From RYN-230 sp963770535 (lineage in GTDB: Bacteria; Actinomycetota; Actinomycetes; Streptosporangiales; Streptosporangiaceae): DNA of 64,000 nucleotides. Position numbers and translations under genes: made by a program. The stretch lies in the NCBI GenBank assembly GCA_963770535.1, contig CAVYPZ010000003.1, forward strand, positions 1,364,001-1,428,000, in the 5' to 3' direction. Positions 33,176 to 41,664 of this stretch are shown one piece after another (position 1 is the first letter of the stretch; every line of letters starts with the position of its first letter). The notes under the pieces are model-generated. The model had not been told where the DNA came from and ran no database searches. It saw nothing but the letters and a program-made list of their open reading frames with translations.

Positions 33176-33237
33176 CCTTAACGAGCCTGCCGTCAACGTG
33201 CGGGTCCTGGTGGCCGCGGCCAGCGGGCACGATCGCC

Positions 33238-33288
33238 GCTGGGCTGGGCTGGGCTGGGCTGGGCTGGGCTGGGCTCGGCTCGGCTGGG
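33238..33288. repeat. Simple repeat (gggct)n
   Basis: Seven exact gggct pentamers followed by two cggct variants. It is in a 190-bp gap with no gene. Confidence 0.9.
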
Positions 33289-33368
33289 CGGGATCGCTCG
33301 CGTGATCCCGCGGGCCCGCGTATCCCGGCATGCCGTACGGCACGGCGGGCACGTTCTTTACCGCCCGT

Positions 33369-33690
33369 TCAAAGCTTCTTGTACATGATAAGAAGGCCAA
33401 TGTATCCATGCGCCGGGTGACGAAACCCTTCCGGCACAGTGGCCAGGGTCTGAAAGCCGAAAGAGCGCCACAAGCGGATCGCCGGCGTATTCGTCTCGGC
33501 CACCGCATTGAACTGCATCGCCCGGTAACCGTCTTCGCGCGCCTGGTCAAGCGCGGGCCGGCAAAGGGCTCGCCCCACGCCCTCCTGCTGCCGGGCCGGG
33601 TGGACGACGAATCCCGCGTTAGCGACATGAGAGCGCCCGCTTATGCCTACCTGGCTGGTCGTCCTGGGTACCATCCTGCGCGGCCCTGGC
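33369..33690 (-). pseudogene. GNAT acetyltransferase remnant (N-terminus missing)
   Basis: Only the C-terminal half of a GNAT is recognisable: V-A-N-A-G-F-V-V-H-P, the acetyl-CoA loop Q-Q-E-G-V-G-R-A-L-C, Q-F-N-A-V-A-E-T-N-T-P-A-I-R-L-W-R-S-F-G-F and the ending G-L-L-I-M-Y-K-K-L. The first 70-80 residues expected of this family are absent; the sequence upstream is unrelated and runs into the next gene. The coordinate 33690 is the limit of homology, not a start codon. Probably a decayed or truncated gene. Confidence 0.65.
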
Positions 33691-33756
33691 CACCAGTGCG
33701 AGGCGGCGCTGATGGCATGCTCAAAGCCACGGCTGGCGGGCCGGGGGCCCTCGCGA

Positions 33757-34329
33757 TCAGCCTTCGTTTTCTGGCCATAGCCGGATGCTGAGCCGGGCCG
33801 CGTCGAGGATAGCCTGCGCATCGATCCTGGCCCGGGATTCAGCAATGCCGAAGGCCGGCCATTCGCAGACGAACTCCAGCGGCCCGGCAGGAGGCAGCGG
33901 CCAGGTCCACCATCGGGAGACGAAAGAGTGCGGCCCGCCGCCGCCGGCGAACGGGTACAGGACGGGGCCCGCTGGCTCGGAATCGCGGTCCGGCCTGCCG
34001 GCGCCAGGGCCCCCGGCGGCCTTGCCGCCGTCGGAGAACTGCAGGCCGAACCTGAAGGAGCGGCGGGACGCCGCCAGGTCACGCGGCCCGCCGGGCAGGT
34101 GCTCCTCAGGGTGCTCGGTGCTGGGCCGGATCCGCGCGGTCAGGAAGATCTCGACCCCGGCGGAGAAAGCTGACAGCCCGGTGACCGCCACCGCGACCTG
34201 GCTGGTCCGCGCAAGCATCACGGTGTCGATCGGGACGATGCCAGGGAGTTCGGCCTCCGGCGGCTCCCAGGGATGGTGTGTCCGCGGAGGTGCCGGCCCG
34301 GGCGCCGGCAAGTCGTCAAAGAAGCCCAT
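33757..34329 (-). CDS. Conserved actinobacterial hypothetical protein
   Basis: A 190-residue soluble protein that opens M-G-F-F-D-D-L-P-A-P-G-P, an N-terminus I associate with a common actinobacterial hypothetical family. A Pro-rich linker (residues 8-30) is followed by a beta-rich domain with V-A-V-A-V-T-G-L-S-A-F, E-I-F-L-T-A-R-I-R-P, S-F-R-F-G-L-Q-F-S-D-G and S-R-W-W-T-W-P-L-P-P. ATG 34329 begins at the conserved motif; the ribosome site is weak. Function unknown. Confidence 0.6.
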   Translation of the reverse strand: MGFFDDLPAPGPAPPRTHHPWEPPEAELPGIVPIDTVMLARTSQVAVAVTGLSAFSAGVEIFLTARIRPSTEHPEEHLPGGPRDLAASRRSFRFGLQFSDGGKAAGGPGAGRPDRDSEPAGPVLYPFAGGGGPHSFVSRWWTWPLPPAGPLEFVCEWPAFGIAESRARIDAQAILDAARLSIRLWPENEG

Positions 34330-34436
34330 GCGGACATTGTCGTCTCGCGCCCCGCGGCGGGCCATGGGGCAGCACCCCCATCCGGGGTGGGCCTAGGTCT
34401 ACCCACTGCCCGGCGGCGGCCCGCAGCAGCATCCGG

Positions 34437-35012
34437 TCATCGCTGCCGCTGCCGGAGCCGGCGGTTCTTGATCCGGTTGCCGCAGGTGGCCATGTCACAC
34501 CAGGCTCCTGCCCCGCTGTGGGAGCGGTCGTAGAAGGCCCACTGGCAGTCCGGGTTCCCGCAGGCCTTGAGCCGCTGCCAGGTGCCATCGCGCTGAGCGT
34601 CCCGGATGTGCAGGAGCAGCGTGAGCAGGTCCGCGCCCGGCCGGCCGGCGGGGGCCGGGCCGAAACTGACCTGCCCGTCCGGGCTGACCTGCAGCGCGAG
34701 CCGGGAGGCATCGGCCAGGGCCTGCAGCGGCAGCAGGGCGTCCGGCGGGGGCGGGGGGCCGCCGCCGTTGGCGATCAGCATCGCGCGGATGCCCTCGCGG
34801 ACGCCACGGGCGATGTGCAGCTCGGCCGGGTCCGGTGGGCGCCCGGCGCTCCACAGTCCGGCCCCGGCCAGCCAGGTGCGGGCGGCCGCGGGATCGAGCA
34901 GCAGGTCGGAGCCGCGATCGCCATCCCAGGTGTTGACGAACGACTGCACTAGCAGCAGCGGCATCGGGGCCGGCTTGGTCTCCTCGCCGGGCACCCACGA
35001 AGGAACGGTCAC
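34437..35012 (-). CDS. ABATE/CGNR zinc-finger regulator
   Basis: A 191-residue putative transcription factor. N-terminal ABATE part with V-Q-S-F-V-N-T-W-D-G-D-R-G-S-D-L-L and P-A-A-A-R-T-W-L. The C-terminal finger has C-G-N-P-D-C and C-D-M-A-T-C-G-N-R-I-K-N-R-R, the CGNR signature, with the fourth zinc ligand and basic tail. GTG 35012 is a choice; a later ATG at M-P-L-L-L is possible. It is divergent from the EamA transporter and may regulate it. Confidence 0.87.
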   Translation of the reverse strand: MTVPSWVPGEETKPAPMPLLLVQSFVNTWDGDRGSDLLLDPAAARTWLAGAGLWSAGRPPDPAELHIARGVREGIRAMLIANGGGPPPPPDALLPLQALADASRLALQVSPDGQVSFGPAPAGRPGADLLTLLLHIRDAQRDGTWQRLKACGNPDCQWAFYDRSHSGAGAWCDMATCGNRIKNRRLRQRQR

Positions 35013-35049
35013 ACCCTGCAGCGTACCACAGCGTGACCATCTAAGTCGT

Positions 35050-35078
35050 TTGACCGGTCTCAGCGTGACCTCTAAACT
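35050..35078 (+). promoter_or_regulatory. Promoter for the EamA transporter
   Basis: TTGACC (35050-35055), 17 bp, TAAACT (35073-35078), 73 bp before the ATG. The upstream 15-mer ctaagtcgtttgacc recurs with one change at 57193. Confidence 0.55.
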
Positions 35079-35150
35079 GGCTTTACCAGTCACCCATGAA
35101 GACCAGGTGCTGCGACCCGCAGCCGGCCTGGGCGATCGGAGGTGCAGGTC

Positions 35151-35999
35151 ATGGTGATCCTGCTGGGGCTCGCCGCCGCCGTGCTGTATGGCAGCGGTGA
35201 CTTCCTCGGCGGCCTGGCGGCCCGCCGGGCGCACGTGCTGGCAGTGCTCATCCTGGCCGAAGGCGCTGGGGCCGCCGTCGCGCTCACAGCCGCAGCCGTG
35301 TCGCCAGGCTCGCCCAGCCCGGCCGGCCTGGCCTGGGGGATCGGCGCCGGCGTGATCGGCGGCCTCGGGCTGATGATCTTCTACATCGGCCTGGCGGCGG
35401 GCCCGATGAGCGTCGTCGCGCCGGTATCCGGGCTGGTATCCACGATCCTGCCGGTCGCGGTGGCGCTCGCTGACGGCGAGCGGCCCGGAGCCGGCGTTTA
35501 CGCCGGCGCGCTGCTCTGCCTGGTCGCCATCGTGCTGGCCAGCTCGGCCGGGCAGGCCAGCGCGGCGCGCCGGCACGCCCGCCCCGGCCGGGCCATTGCC
35601 TACGGCATCGCCGCAGGCATCCCGTTTGGCCTGTTCTTCCTCCTCATCCGTAACGCCGGGCAGACCGGGGAACTATGGCCGGTGGCGGCGGCGCGGATCG
35701 GCGAGCTGGTGGTCGTCCTGGCCGCCGCAGCCGTGCTGCGGCCCGGCCTGCGGCTGCGCCGTGCGGGCGGCAGGCTGATGCTGGTAGCGGCCGGCGCAGG
35801 CGTGATCGATGTCGTCGCGAACATCTGCTACGTGGCGGCCACCAGGACCGGCATGTTCGGCCTGGCCGTCGTGCTGGCCTCGCTCTACCCCGGGATCACC
35901 GTGCTGCTGGCCAGGGTGGTACTCGGCGAACGGCTGCGCTGGGTACAGCGGGCCGGCCTCGGGCTCGCCGCGATTGGCATCCTGCTCGTCGCAGCATGA
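35151..35999 (+). CDS. EamA-family transporter
   Basis: A 282-residue protein with ten hydrophobic helices and two EamA halves: L-L-G-L-A-A-A-V-L-Y-G-S-G-D-F-L-G-G and, in half two, A-I-A-Y-G-I-A-A-G-I-P-F-G-L-F-F. G-P-M-S-V-V-A-P-V-S-G-L and L-A-S-L-Y-P-G-I-T-V-L-L-A-R are the equivalent helix ends. ATG 35151 has GGAGG eight bases upstream; a GTG nine bases earlier is too close to it. Probable drug or metabolite exporter, paired with the divergent CGNR regulator. Confidence 0.9.
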   Translation: MVILLGLAAAVLYGSGDFLGGLAARRAHVLAVLILAEGAGAAVALTAAAVSPGSPSPAGLAWGIGAGVIGGLGLMIFYIGLAAGPMSVVAPVSGLVSTILPVAVALADGERPGAGVYAGALLCLVAIVLASSAGQASAARRHARPGRAIAYGIAAGIPFGLFFLLIRNAGQTGELWPVAAARIGELVVVLAAAAVLRPGLRLRRAGGRLMLVAAGAGVIDVVANICYVAATRTGMFGLAVVLASLYPGITVLLARVVLGERLRWVQRAGLGLAAIGILLVAA

Positions 36000-36026
36000 G
36001 CCCCGGCCTGGCACCGCCTCCGGTTC

Positions 36027-37637
36027 CTACCGGGAACTCACCCTGATGCAGATCTTGGCCCCGCCGCCAAGGATGCCTTTCTGCCCCGCAGTGCTGGGCA
36101 GGGGCATGAGTGCTTCCAGCGAGGCGCCGTCGGCGGTGAATGTGAGGCCCTGGCCGCGTTCCTCGGGCGGCAGCTGCTGGCTGATCGGGTCCGGGTTCAG
36201 GTCCCCGCCGGGAACCTGGGATCCCCAGGCGGCATACGGCCTCAGCGTGTCCGTGTCTGCGTCCGGATCGACGTCCACGATCAGCCAGTCCTGCCAGTAC
36301 GGGACCTGCTCGGTGGTGTTGCTGAAGTCGAAGACCTTGCCCGCCACCGGGACCTTGAACAGGCGCAGGGTGAGGGTGTACCGCATCCGCCCGTCAGCGC
36401 CCGGAAGCTGGGATTCCCGGTCGCGGGGGTCGAGCAGGAATGTCCCGGCCAGCGGCAGGCCGCCCGGGTGAGCGAGCGGGTCGGGCTGGCCGTCAGGGAC
36501 GGTGAGCATGATCGGGCACCAGTGCTCGGCCAGCTGCTCGCTCATGACGACGGACAGCCCGCGAATCGACAGCCGCATATCCAGCTGCCAGGAGAATTCC
36601 GGGTCATGCTCGAGTACGGCATCGGCGAGGGCCACCGAGACCGCCCAGCGCCCGAACAGGAAGCGGCGGAGATTCTGGTAACCCTCTTCCGAGTTGACCT
36701 CGCCGTACGGCCCGGAGTGCGACCGGTGGACATAGGCCCGGTGCGCGCCGCGCACATAGGCGTTGTCCATGTGGACGAGGCCATCGGTCTGCGGGCCCAT
36801 CGCGGTGCGCGGCGCCCACCCGTAGTCGGCAGGGTCGGTGCCGATCAGGCAGAAGATGTCCTGCACGGGGAATACCGGCGGGTCTATCACCTGCGGGTCC
36901 CAGCCTTTATCGCAGCGCTGGCCGAATGCTTTATGGGGGTCCAGGTATCCTTGCATTAATTCGGGTGCGAAGATCTTGGAGCCGGCCGGGCCGAACGTTT
37001 CTTCCACCCATTGGGCGATGCCGCCCGCGGACCGTATGCCGCCGTGCGGCGTTCCGTAGGTGAAGAACCTGGACACCAGTTCGGTGGCCGGCCTGTACCC
37101 CTCCGTCTGGCAGATCTTCTGGATCATGCAGCGCGCGATGAGGCCGCCCATCGAATGCGCGACCAGGTTGACCTTGTTCGGCGTGCCCGCCGGGTCGCTC
37201 GTCCGCTCGATGATCTTCGTGATGAGGCCGTAGAGGCCGCGGGCCGCTGACTCGATATCGAAGCCATCGCTGGTGACCTCGTCGTGTCCCCATCTCCACA
37301 GCCGCTCGACCAGGTTCTCGTGCGGTTGCGCCACGAAGGTCGTGGCGGCCTGATCATAGAAGCGGTAAATCCAGATGGACGGCGCTCCGGTTAGGTCGGC
37401 GGACGTATCATCGAGGACGCGATCCTGGCTCCCGTGAACGTAGACGCGGTAGCCCTCGTCGCTGGTCAGCCGGATGAGCGGACCTTCGAACTGGTAAAAG
37501 GCCGGCGCGCCATCGCCTCCCACCCGGATGTGAGTGGATCCGCTGTTGAAACCGTAAAAGGGGTCGTCAACTACGGTATTGATTCCCGCCGTTGGCCCGC
37601 CGTACCCGCGTATGTACACGATCGGCAGCTTATTCAT
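36027..37637 (-). CDS. Lipase/PGAP1-like alpha/beta hydrolase, large
   Basis: A 536-residue protein. The N-terminal 300 residues form an alpha/beta hydrolase: P-I-V-Y-I-R-G-Y-G-G at the start, nucleophile Ser in L-V-A-H-S-M-G-G-L-I-A-R, F-F-T-Y-G-T-P-H-G-G and the possible catalytic His in Y-V-H-R-S-H-S-G. The remaining 230 residues, with many aromatic and beta stretches, are unknown. No signal peptide is seen, so it is cytosolic or exported by another route. ATG 37637 follows a gggggg run. GC content is slightly lower than its neighbours. Confidence 0.8.
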   Translation of the reverse strand: MNKLPIVYIRGYGGPTAGINTVVDDPFYGFNSGSTHIRVGGDGAPAFYQFEGPLIRLTSDEGYRVYVHGSQDRVLDDTSADLTGAPSIWIYRFYDQAATTFVAQPHENLVERLWRWGHDEVTSDGFDIESAARGLYGLITKIIERTSDPAGTPNKVNLVAHSMGGLIARCMIQKICQTEGYRPATELVSRFFTYGTPHGGIRSAGGIAQWVEETFGPAGSKIFAPELMQGYLDPHKAFGQRCDKGWDPQVIDPPVFPVQDIFCLIGTDPADYGWAPRTAMGPQTDGLVHMDNAYVRGAHRAYVHRSHSGPYGEVNSEEGYQNLRRFLFGRWAVSVALADAVLEHDPEFSWQLDMRLSIRGLSVVMSEQLAEHWCPIMLTVPDGQPDPLAHPGGLPLAGTFLLDPRDRESQLPGADGRMRYTLTLRLFKVPVAGKVFDFSNTTEQVPYWQDWLIVDVDPDADTDTLRPYAAWGSQVPGGDLNPDPISQQLPPEERGQGLTFTADGASLEALMPLPSTAGQKGILGGGAKICIRVSSR

Positions 37638-38068
37638 CGCCGGCCCCCCAGGCTCCAATCCGAGATGGAAAGGCAGTATTCGCCCGGGGGACTGCGTTGT
37701 CAAGGGCCAGCACAAGCGGACAAAAGGTGCAAATGCCTTAAATTAGACACCGGCCCCGGTACTTTTATGCAGCGGGATAATTTTCCGGATTTATCGCTGT
37801 CCCGCACGGTCGCCGGCCTCAGCCGGAACGGTCCGGCATCGGCTCGGCCAGCGCTGCAGGCCACTGGGCGCGTCGAAGGGGCCGGCAGAGTACTGCGTCT
37901 CGTGGGCGGCGAAGCCGACGAAGCCGCCGGAGATCTCCATGATGCTCACCGAGAGCCCGGCAGAGCCAGGAGAACCCCGCCGACACGGCCAGTCGCGGCG
38001 TGCGGGCGTATTCTCGTGTTCGCGGTCAGGCGCTGCGGCCGGATGCCGGGCGCCGGGAAGGACGCCCC
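37638..38068. other. Intergenic region, about 430 bp
   Basis: Contains AT-richer sequence (37720-37800) just upstream of the lipase-like gene, likely its promoter. On the minus strand a 49-codon frame is present (see next entry). Otherwise nothing supported. Confidence 0.4.
37791..37940 (-). CDS. Possible 49-residue protein
   Basis: A short frame with good GC third positions and a ggtgag site before its ATG. It opens M-E-I-S-G-G-F-V-G-F-A-A-H-E-T-Q and contains P-F-D-A-P-S-G-L-Q-R-W. I do not recognise it; it may be a real small protein or a gene remnant. Confidence 0.3.
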   Translation of the reverse strand: MEISGGFVGFAAHETQYSAGPFDAPSGLQRWPSRCRTVPAEAGDRAGQR

Positions 38069-38902
38069 GTGGCTGACGAGAGAGCAGCGGAGCGGCCGGG
38101 ACCGGCTGCGGCCGGCCGGTCAGCCAGGATCGATACCAGCGTCGCGCATCCTGCCCGCGTCTACGACTACTGGTTAGGCGGCAAGGACAACTTCGCCGCC
38201 GACCGCGAGGCGGCTGAGCGGGTACTGGCCGTCACGCCGGGCCTGCGGTTCCGGGTCCGGGCGAACCGGGCGTTCCTGGCCCGGGCGGTCCGCTACCTGG
38301 CCGGCGAAGCAGGAATCCGGCAATTCCTCGATATCGGCACCGGCATTCCATCGGCGAACAACACCCACCAGGTGGCCCAGGCGGCCGCGCCCGAGGCACG
38401 GATCGTTTACGTCGATAACGATCCGATCGTGCTCACCCACGCACGGGCGCTGCTGGCCAGCGGCCCGCAGGGTTCCACCCAGTACGTCCACGGCGATGTG
38501 CGTGACCCGGCCCCTATCGTGCGGGCAGCAGCGCAGACGCTGGATCTGGCCCAGCCGACGGCCCTGATGCTGCTGGGAATCCTCCACCTGGTCCAGGACA
38601 GCGAGGATCCGTACCGGATCGTGGCTGAGCTCATGGCCGCGCTCGCGCCGGGCAGTTACCTGGTCATCTCCCACCCGGCCAGTGACATCCACCCCGCGCA
38701 GGCCGAGGCCCAGAAGCGCTACAACGAGCGCGTGTCCACTCCGCAGACCCTCCGGACGCGGGACGAGGTCGCCAGGTTCTTCGCCGGGCTGGACCTGGTC
38801 CCCCCGGGCCTCGTCTACGTCCACACCTGGCGGCCGGGCCCCGGGGACCTCGCCCCCGCGGATGCCGCCTCAGCCTACGGGGGCGTCGCCCGCAAGGCCT
38901 GA
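38069..38902 (+). CDS. SAM-dependent methyltransferase (PF04672-like), copy 2
   Basis: A 277-residue paralogue of the protein at 25952. Signature H-P-A-R-V-Y-D-Y-W-L-G-G-K-D-N-F-A-A-D; SAM site F-L-D-I-G-T-G-I-P-S and I-V-Y-V-D-N-D; later H-G-D-V-R-D and G-L-V-Y-V-H-T-W-R. GTG 38069 has gggaagg upstream. The second copy has G-T-G instead of G-C-G in motif I, a known variation. Substrate unknown. Confidence 0.9.
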   Translation: MADERAAERPGPAAAGRSARIDTSVAHPARVYDYWLGGKDNFAADREAAERVLAVTPGLRFRVRANRAFLARAVRYLAGEAGIRQFLDIGTGIPSANNTHQVAQAAAPEARIVYVDNDPIVLTHARALLASGPQGSTQYVHGDVRDPAPIVRAAAQTLDLAQPTALMLLGILHLVQDSEDPYRIVAELMAALAPGSYLVISHPASDIHPAQAEAQKRYNERVSTPQTLRTRDEVARFFAGLDLVPPGLVYVHTWRPGPGDLAPADAASAYGGVARKA

Positions 38903-39227
38903 CCGAGCGTGCTGGCCAGAGCCCGGGAACCCGGCGCGGCCCTCGATCGGCTTCGCCCATGAGGGGCCGCCAGCCCGGTATCTGTATCAGATGTGCCGGT
39001 GCGTGCTCTCTCCTGTAAAGGACCGTGGCAGGCGCCGGGCATGGGCTGCCGGTGCACGGCTGGCTGCGGGGGTGATTTGGGACTGGGCAGGCGCGGCCGA
39101 AAGGCTGACTGGCCCGCCCCGGATGGGGTATCAGAAACGCAGCGCCTGGCTCTTACTGGGCAGGGACAGCCAACAGGCGGGATTGCCGTTGCCGCGATGG
39201 TCAGCGGGGTCATTCCAGGGGGATGCA
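38903..39227. other. Intergenic region, 325 bp
   Basis: Between the methyltransferase and the CotH gene. Only short unsupported frames are present. A slight drop in GC near 38980-39010 could mark the CotH promoter. Confidence 0.35.
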
Positions 39228-40727
39228 ATGGGTGTTACCAGCGGGACAGAAGACACAGCTATTGCGAAGGGCAAATTCTTTGCTGCGCCGATGTACATGT
39301 TCCACATCACGGGCTTCCCGCAGCAGCCCGGTGTGGTGGTGCGCCGGGCGGCCGCGCCGCCTGGCGGCCGGCTGGATGTCTGGCGTACCGATCCGGCCGA
39401 TGCCCGGCACATTCCCGGCCCCGGCGCCGGGGGCGTGTCGCTGAGCACGCCGGGCTTCTCGCTCGTGAACAGCGGTAACCGCACCCTGCGGGCACCGAAA
39501 AGGTCGTGGAAAATAACCCTTGAGCACGCCGGGCATGGCGGGAACCACCTTGCCGGAATGACACGTATCAATCTCAAGTCAATGTACAATGATCCTTCCC
39601 AGATGCGGGAGGCACTCGCCTGGCAGCTCTTCCGGGAAGCGGGCGTGCCTTCGGCGCGGCACACGTACGCAAAGCTCGCGTTCGACGCAACGTACTACGG
39701 CCTGTTCTCCGTCATCGAGCAAGTCGACAGGAAATTCCTGAAGGATCATTTCGGTGATAATGACCGTGGCAACCTCTACAAAGCCTATTGCGGCGACGTC
39801 GGGTGCGCGACCCTGGAGCACCGGGCAGGCCCCGACGGGGACGATGGCGGGCGGCAGTACTTCCGGGCCGGCGACGACAAGCGCACCTACCGGCTCAAGA
39901 CCAATGAGGACGACCCCGGCGCTGGCACCTACGATGACCTGGCGAAGCTCATCCGTACGATCAATGGGACGGGGCTTCCCGGCGGGGACGGCCGGTTCGG
40001 TACCGACGCATTCCGGGAGTCGGTCAACGGCATCATGAACGCGTACGCCTTCCTCCGCTGGGCGACCGTCAACCTGCTGCTCGGCAGCTGGGACAACTAC
40101 TATGCGACCCCGTCCAACTACTATCTCTATAACTCCGGGCGGCTGGGCGGCGCCGGCGACTTCATGAGCTCCCCGTATTTCACGTTCATCCCGTGGGATT
40201 ACGACAACTGCCTGGGCATCGACTATTTCGGCACGAAATGGCAGTATACCGATATCCTCGACTGGCCCAGCAACACCGGGCCCTACTGGCAGGGCCGCGC
40301 CAGGTCACGCATACCGCTGGTGCAGAACCTGCTCCGTAACAGGGATTACCGCCAGTATTACCTGGACTATCTGGAATTCCTTCTCGACAGCCAGTTCAAC
40401 CCGGACGCGTTCGGCGGGCACATCGCGGCCGACTCCGGCGACGGGCTGTGGGGCCGCGTGCACCAGGCCGCCTACCTCGAATCAGCCACGCCCTACGGCC
40501 AGCCGTTCACCGGCCGCCAGTTCACCAACGACGAGGTCTACCTGAGCGGCTGCAAGCAGAACGAGCTGCGGCACGCCCAGGAAAAGGCTGAGGGCATCGT
40601 CCACTATGTCCGCATGCGGCGTGACAGCGCGGGCCAGCAGCTGGACCAGCTGCGGAAGGCCACCCCGCGCGCCACGGATGGAGCTGCCTTCCCGGCCACC
40701 ATGGAACCCCTGCCGCGGCAGGCGTGA
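39228..40727 (+). CDS. CotH kinase family protein
   Basis: A 499-residue atypical kinase. The CotH core is visible: W-K-I-T-L-E-H-A-G, L-K-S-M-Y-N-D-P-S-Q-M-R-E-A-L-A, Y-Y-G-L-F-S-V-I-E-Q-V-D-R-K-F-L, N-L-Y-K-A (the G-N-L-Y-K ATP-site region) and the metal-binding D-Y-D in F-I-P-W-D-Y-D-N-C-L-G. Bacillus CotH phosphorylates spore coat proteins on Ser; secretory-pathway relatives do similar. No signal peptide appears. ATG 39228 has aggggg five bases before it. The next gene starts 21 bp downstream, suggesting one operon. Confidence 0.9.
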   Translation: MGVTSGTEDTAIAKGKFFAAPMYMFHITGFPQQPGVVVRRAAAPPGGRLDVWRTDPADARHIPGPGAGGVSLSTPGFSLVNSGNRTLRAPKRSWKITLEHAGHGGNHLAGMTRINLKSMYNDPSQMREALAWQLFREAGVPSARHTYAKLAFDATYYGLFSVIEQVDRKFLKDHFGDNDRGNLYKAYCGDVGCATLEHRAGPDGDDGGRQYFRAGDDKRTYRLKTNEDDPGAGTYDDLAKLIRTINGTGLPGGDGRFGTDAFRESVNGIMNAYAFLRWATVNLLLGSWDNYYATPSNYYLYNSGRLGGAGDFMSSPYFTFIPWDYDNCLGIDYFGTKWQYTDILDWPSNTGPYWQGRARSRIPLVQNLLRNRDYRQYYLDYLEFLLDSQFNPDAFGGHIAADSGDGLWGRVHQAAYLESATPYGQPFTGRQFTNDEVYLSGCKQNELRHAQEKAEGIVHYVRMRRDSAGQQLDQLRKATPRATDGAAFPATMEPLPRQA

Positions 40728-40748
40728 CCAGACAAGGGGAGGCAGGCC

Positions 40749-41660
40749 GTGGTTGCCGTCCAAGCACCAATGCAGCAGCTCGAGCTGATCAGGGAAGCGA
40801 AGGTCTTCGACATCCTCGCGGGCAGGCTGGATCCGAGGCTGGAAGCCAGCGGGGTGCTCGCCATGGACGAGCTGTTCTACGTCATCTTCGACAACATCCC
40901 GCACATCGCGTGCGTCGGCGCCGAGCTCTCCTCAGCGGCGGCCGCCACTCATGTGATCGAGCAGGACCGGGGCCATCGCCGTGGCTTCGAGGACATCGCG
41001 TATGACCCGTGGAACCGCCGCTTTTACACCCTGATCGAATCGCTGCCCCGCGGCCGCGCGAAGTTCATGGCCGCGGTGCAGGAGTACGACATCAACTTTG
41101 GCTATGCCGGCTCTGCCTGGCTCGACTTCCCGCTGGACCGGCCGAACAAGGGGCTGGAGGGCCTGACCTGCGTGCGCCGCCAGGGGCAGACGTACCTGCT
41201 GGGGCTTTGCGAGGGCAACAGGTGCAAAGGAGGGGCAGCGGGCCGGGTCCCCGGGGGAGGGCGGATTCACGTGTTCCGGCGGGGCCGCCATCAGTGGGAT
41301 CGCGTCGCCAAGATCCGGCTGCCGGAAACGCTCCTGTTCGTGGACTACAGCGGCATCGCGGTGAACGGCGACCAGATCGCGGTGGTATCCCAGGTCTCAT
41401 CGGCGCTGTGGGTTGGCAGCCTTGAACCATCCCGCTGGCAGGTCACGGGCGACGGGACCAGCTATGCGCTCCCGAGAGATGCTGATGGGGGCATCATCTA
41501 CGGGACGGCCGAGGGAGTGTCCTGGATAGCACCTGACCACGTGGTCATGGTCTCGGACAAGGCCAAGCCGGAACAGGACCGCCGGTGCCGGGCGAAGGAT
41601 CAGTCGATCCACGTCTTCCGTATCCCGCCTCCGCAGGACCCGGCGCCGGTACCCCGGTGA
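40749..41660 (+). CDS. Phytase-esterase-like beta-propeller protein
   Basis: A 303-residue protein probably folding as a beta-propeller, like the esterase-like activity of phytase or SdiA-regulated families. Propeller strands include I-P-H-I-A-C-V-G, G-F-E-D-I-A-Y-D-P-W-N-R-R-F-Y, G-L-E-G-L-T-C-V-R-R and S-G-I-A-V-N-G-D-Q-I-A-V-V-S-Q. Cys and a Cys-rich loop (C-E-G-N-R-C-K) are present. GTG 40749 has ggggagg. Coupled to the CotH gene; a shared role, for instance in phosphorylated coat or matrix components, is inference. Confidence 0.65.
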   Translation: MVAVQAPMQQLELIREAKVFDILAGRLDPRLEASGVLAMDELFYVIFDNIPHIACVGAELSSAAAATHVIEQDRGHRRGFEDIAYDPWNRRFYTLIESLPRGRAKFMAAVQEYDINFGYAGSAWLDFPLDRPNKGLEGLTCVRRQGQTYLLGLCEGNRCKGGAAGRVPGGGRIHVFRRGRHQWDRVAKIRLPETLLFVDYSGIAVNGDQIAVVSQVSSALWVGSLEPSRWQVTGDGTSYALPRDADGGIIYGTAEGVSWIAPDHVVMVSDKAKPEQDRRCRAKDQSIHVFRIPPPQDPAPVPR

Positions 41661-41664
41661 ACGC

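Noticed and set aside
33155..33628. 157-codon minus frame with A-Q-P-S-P repeats
   Set aside because: Created by the gggct simple repeat and overlapping the GNAT remnant in another frame.
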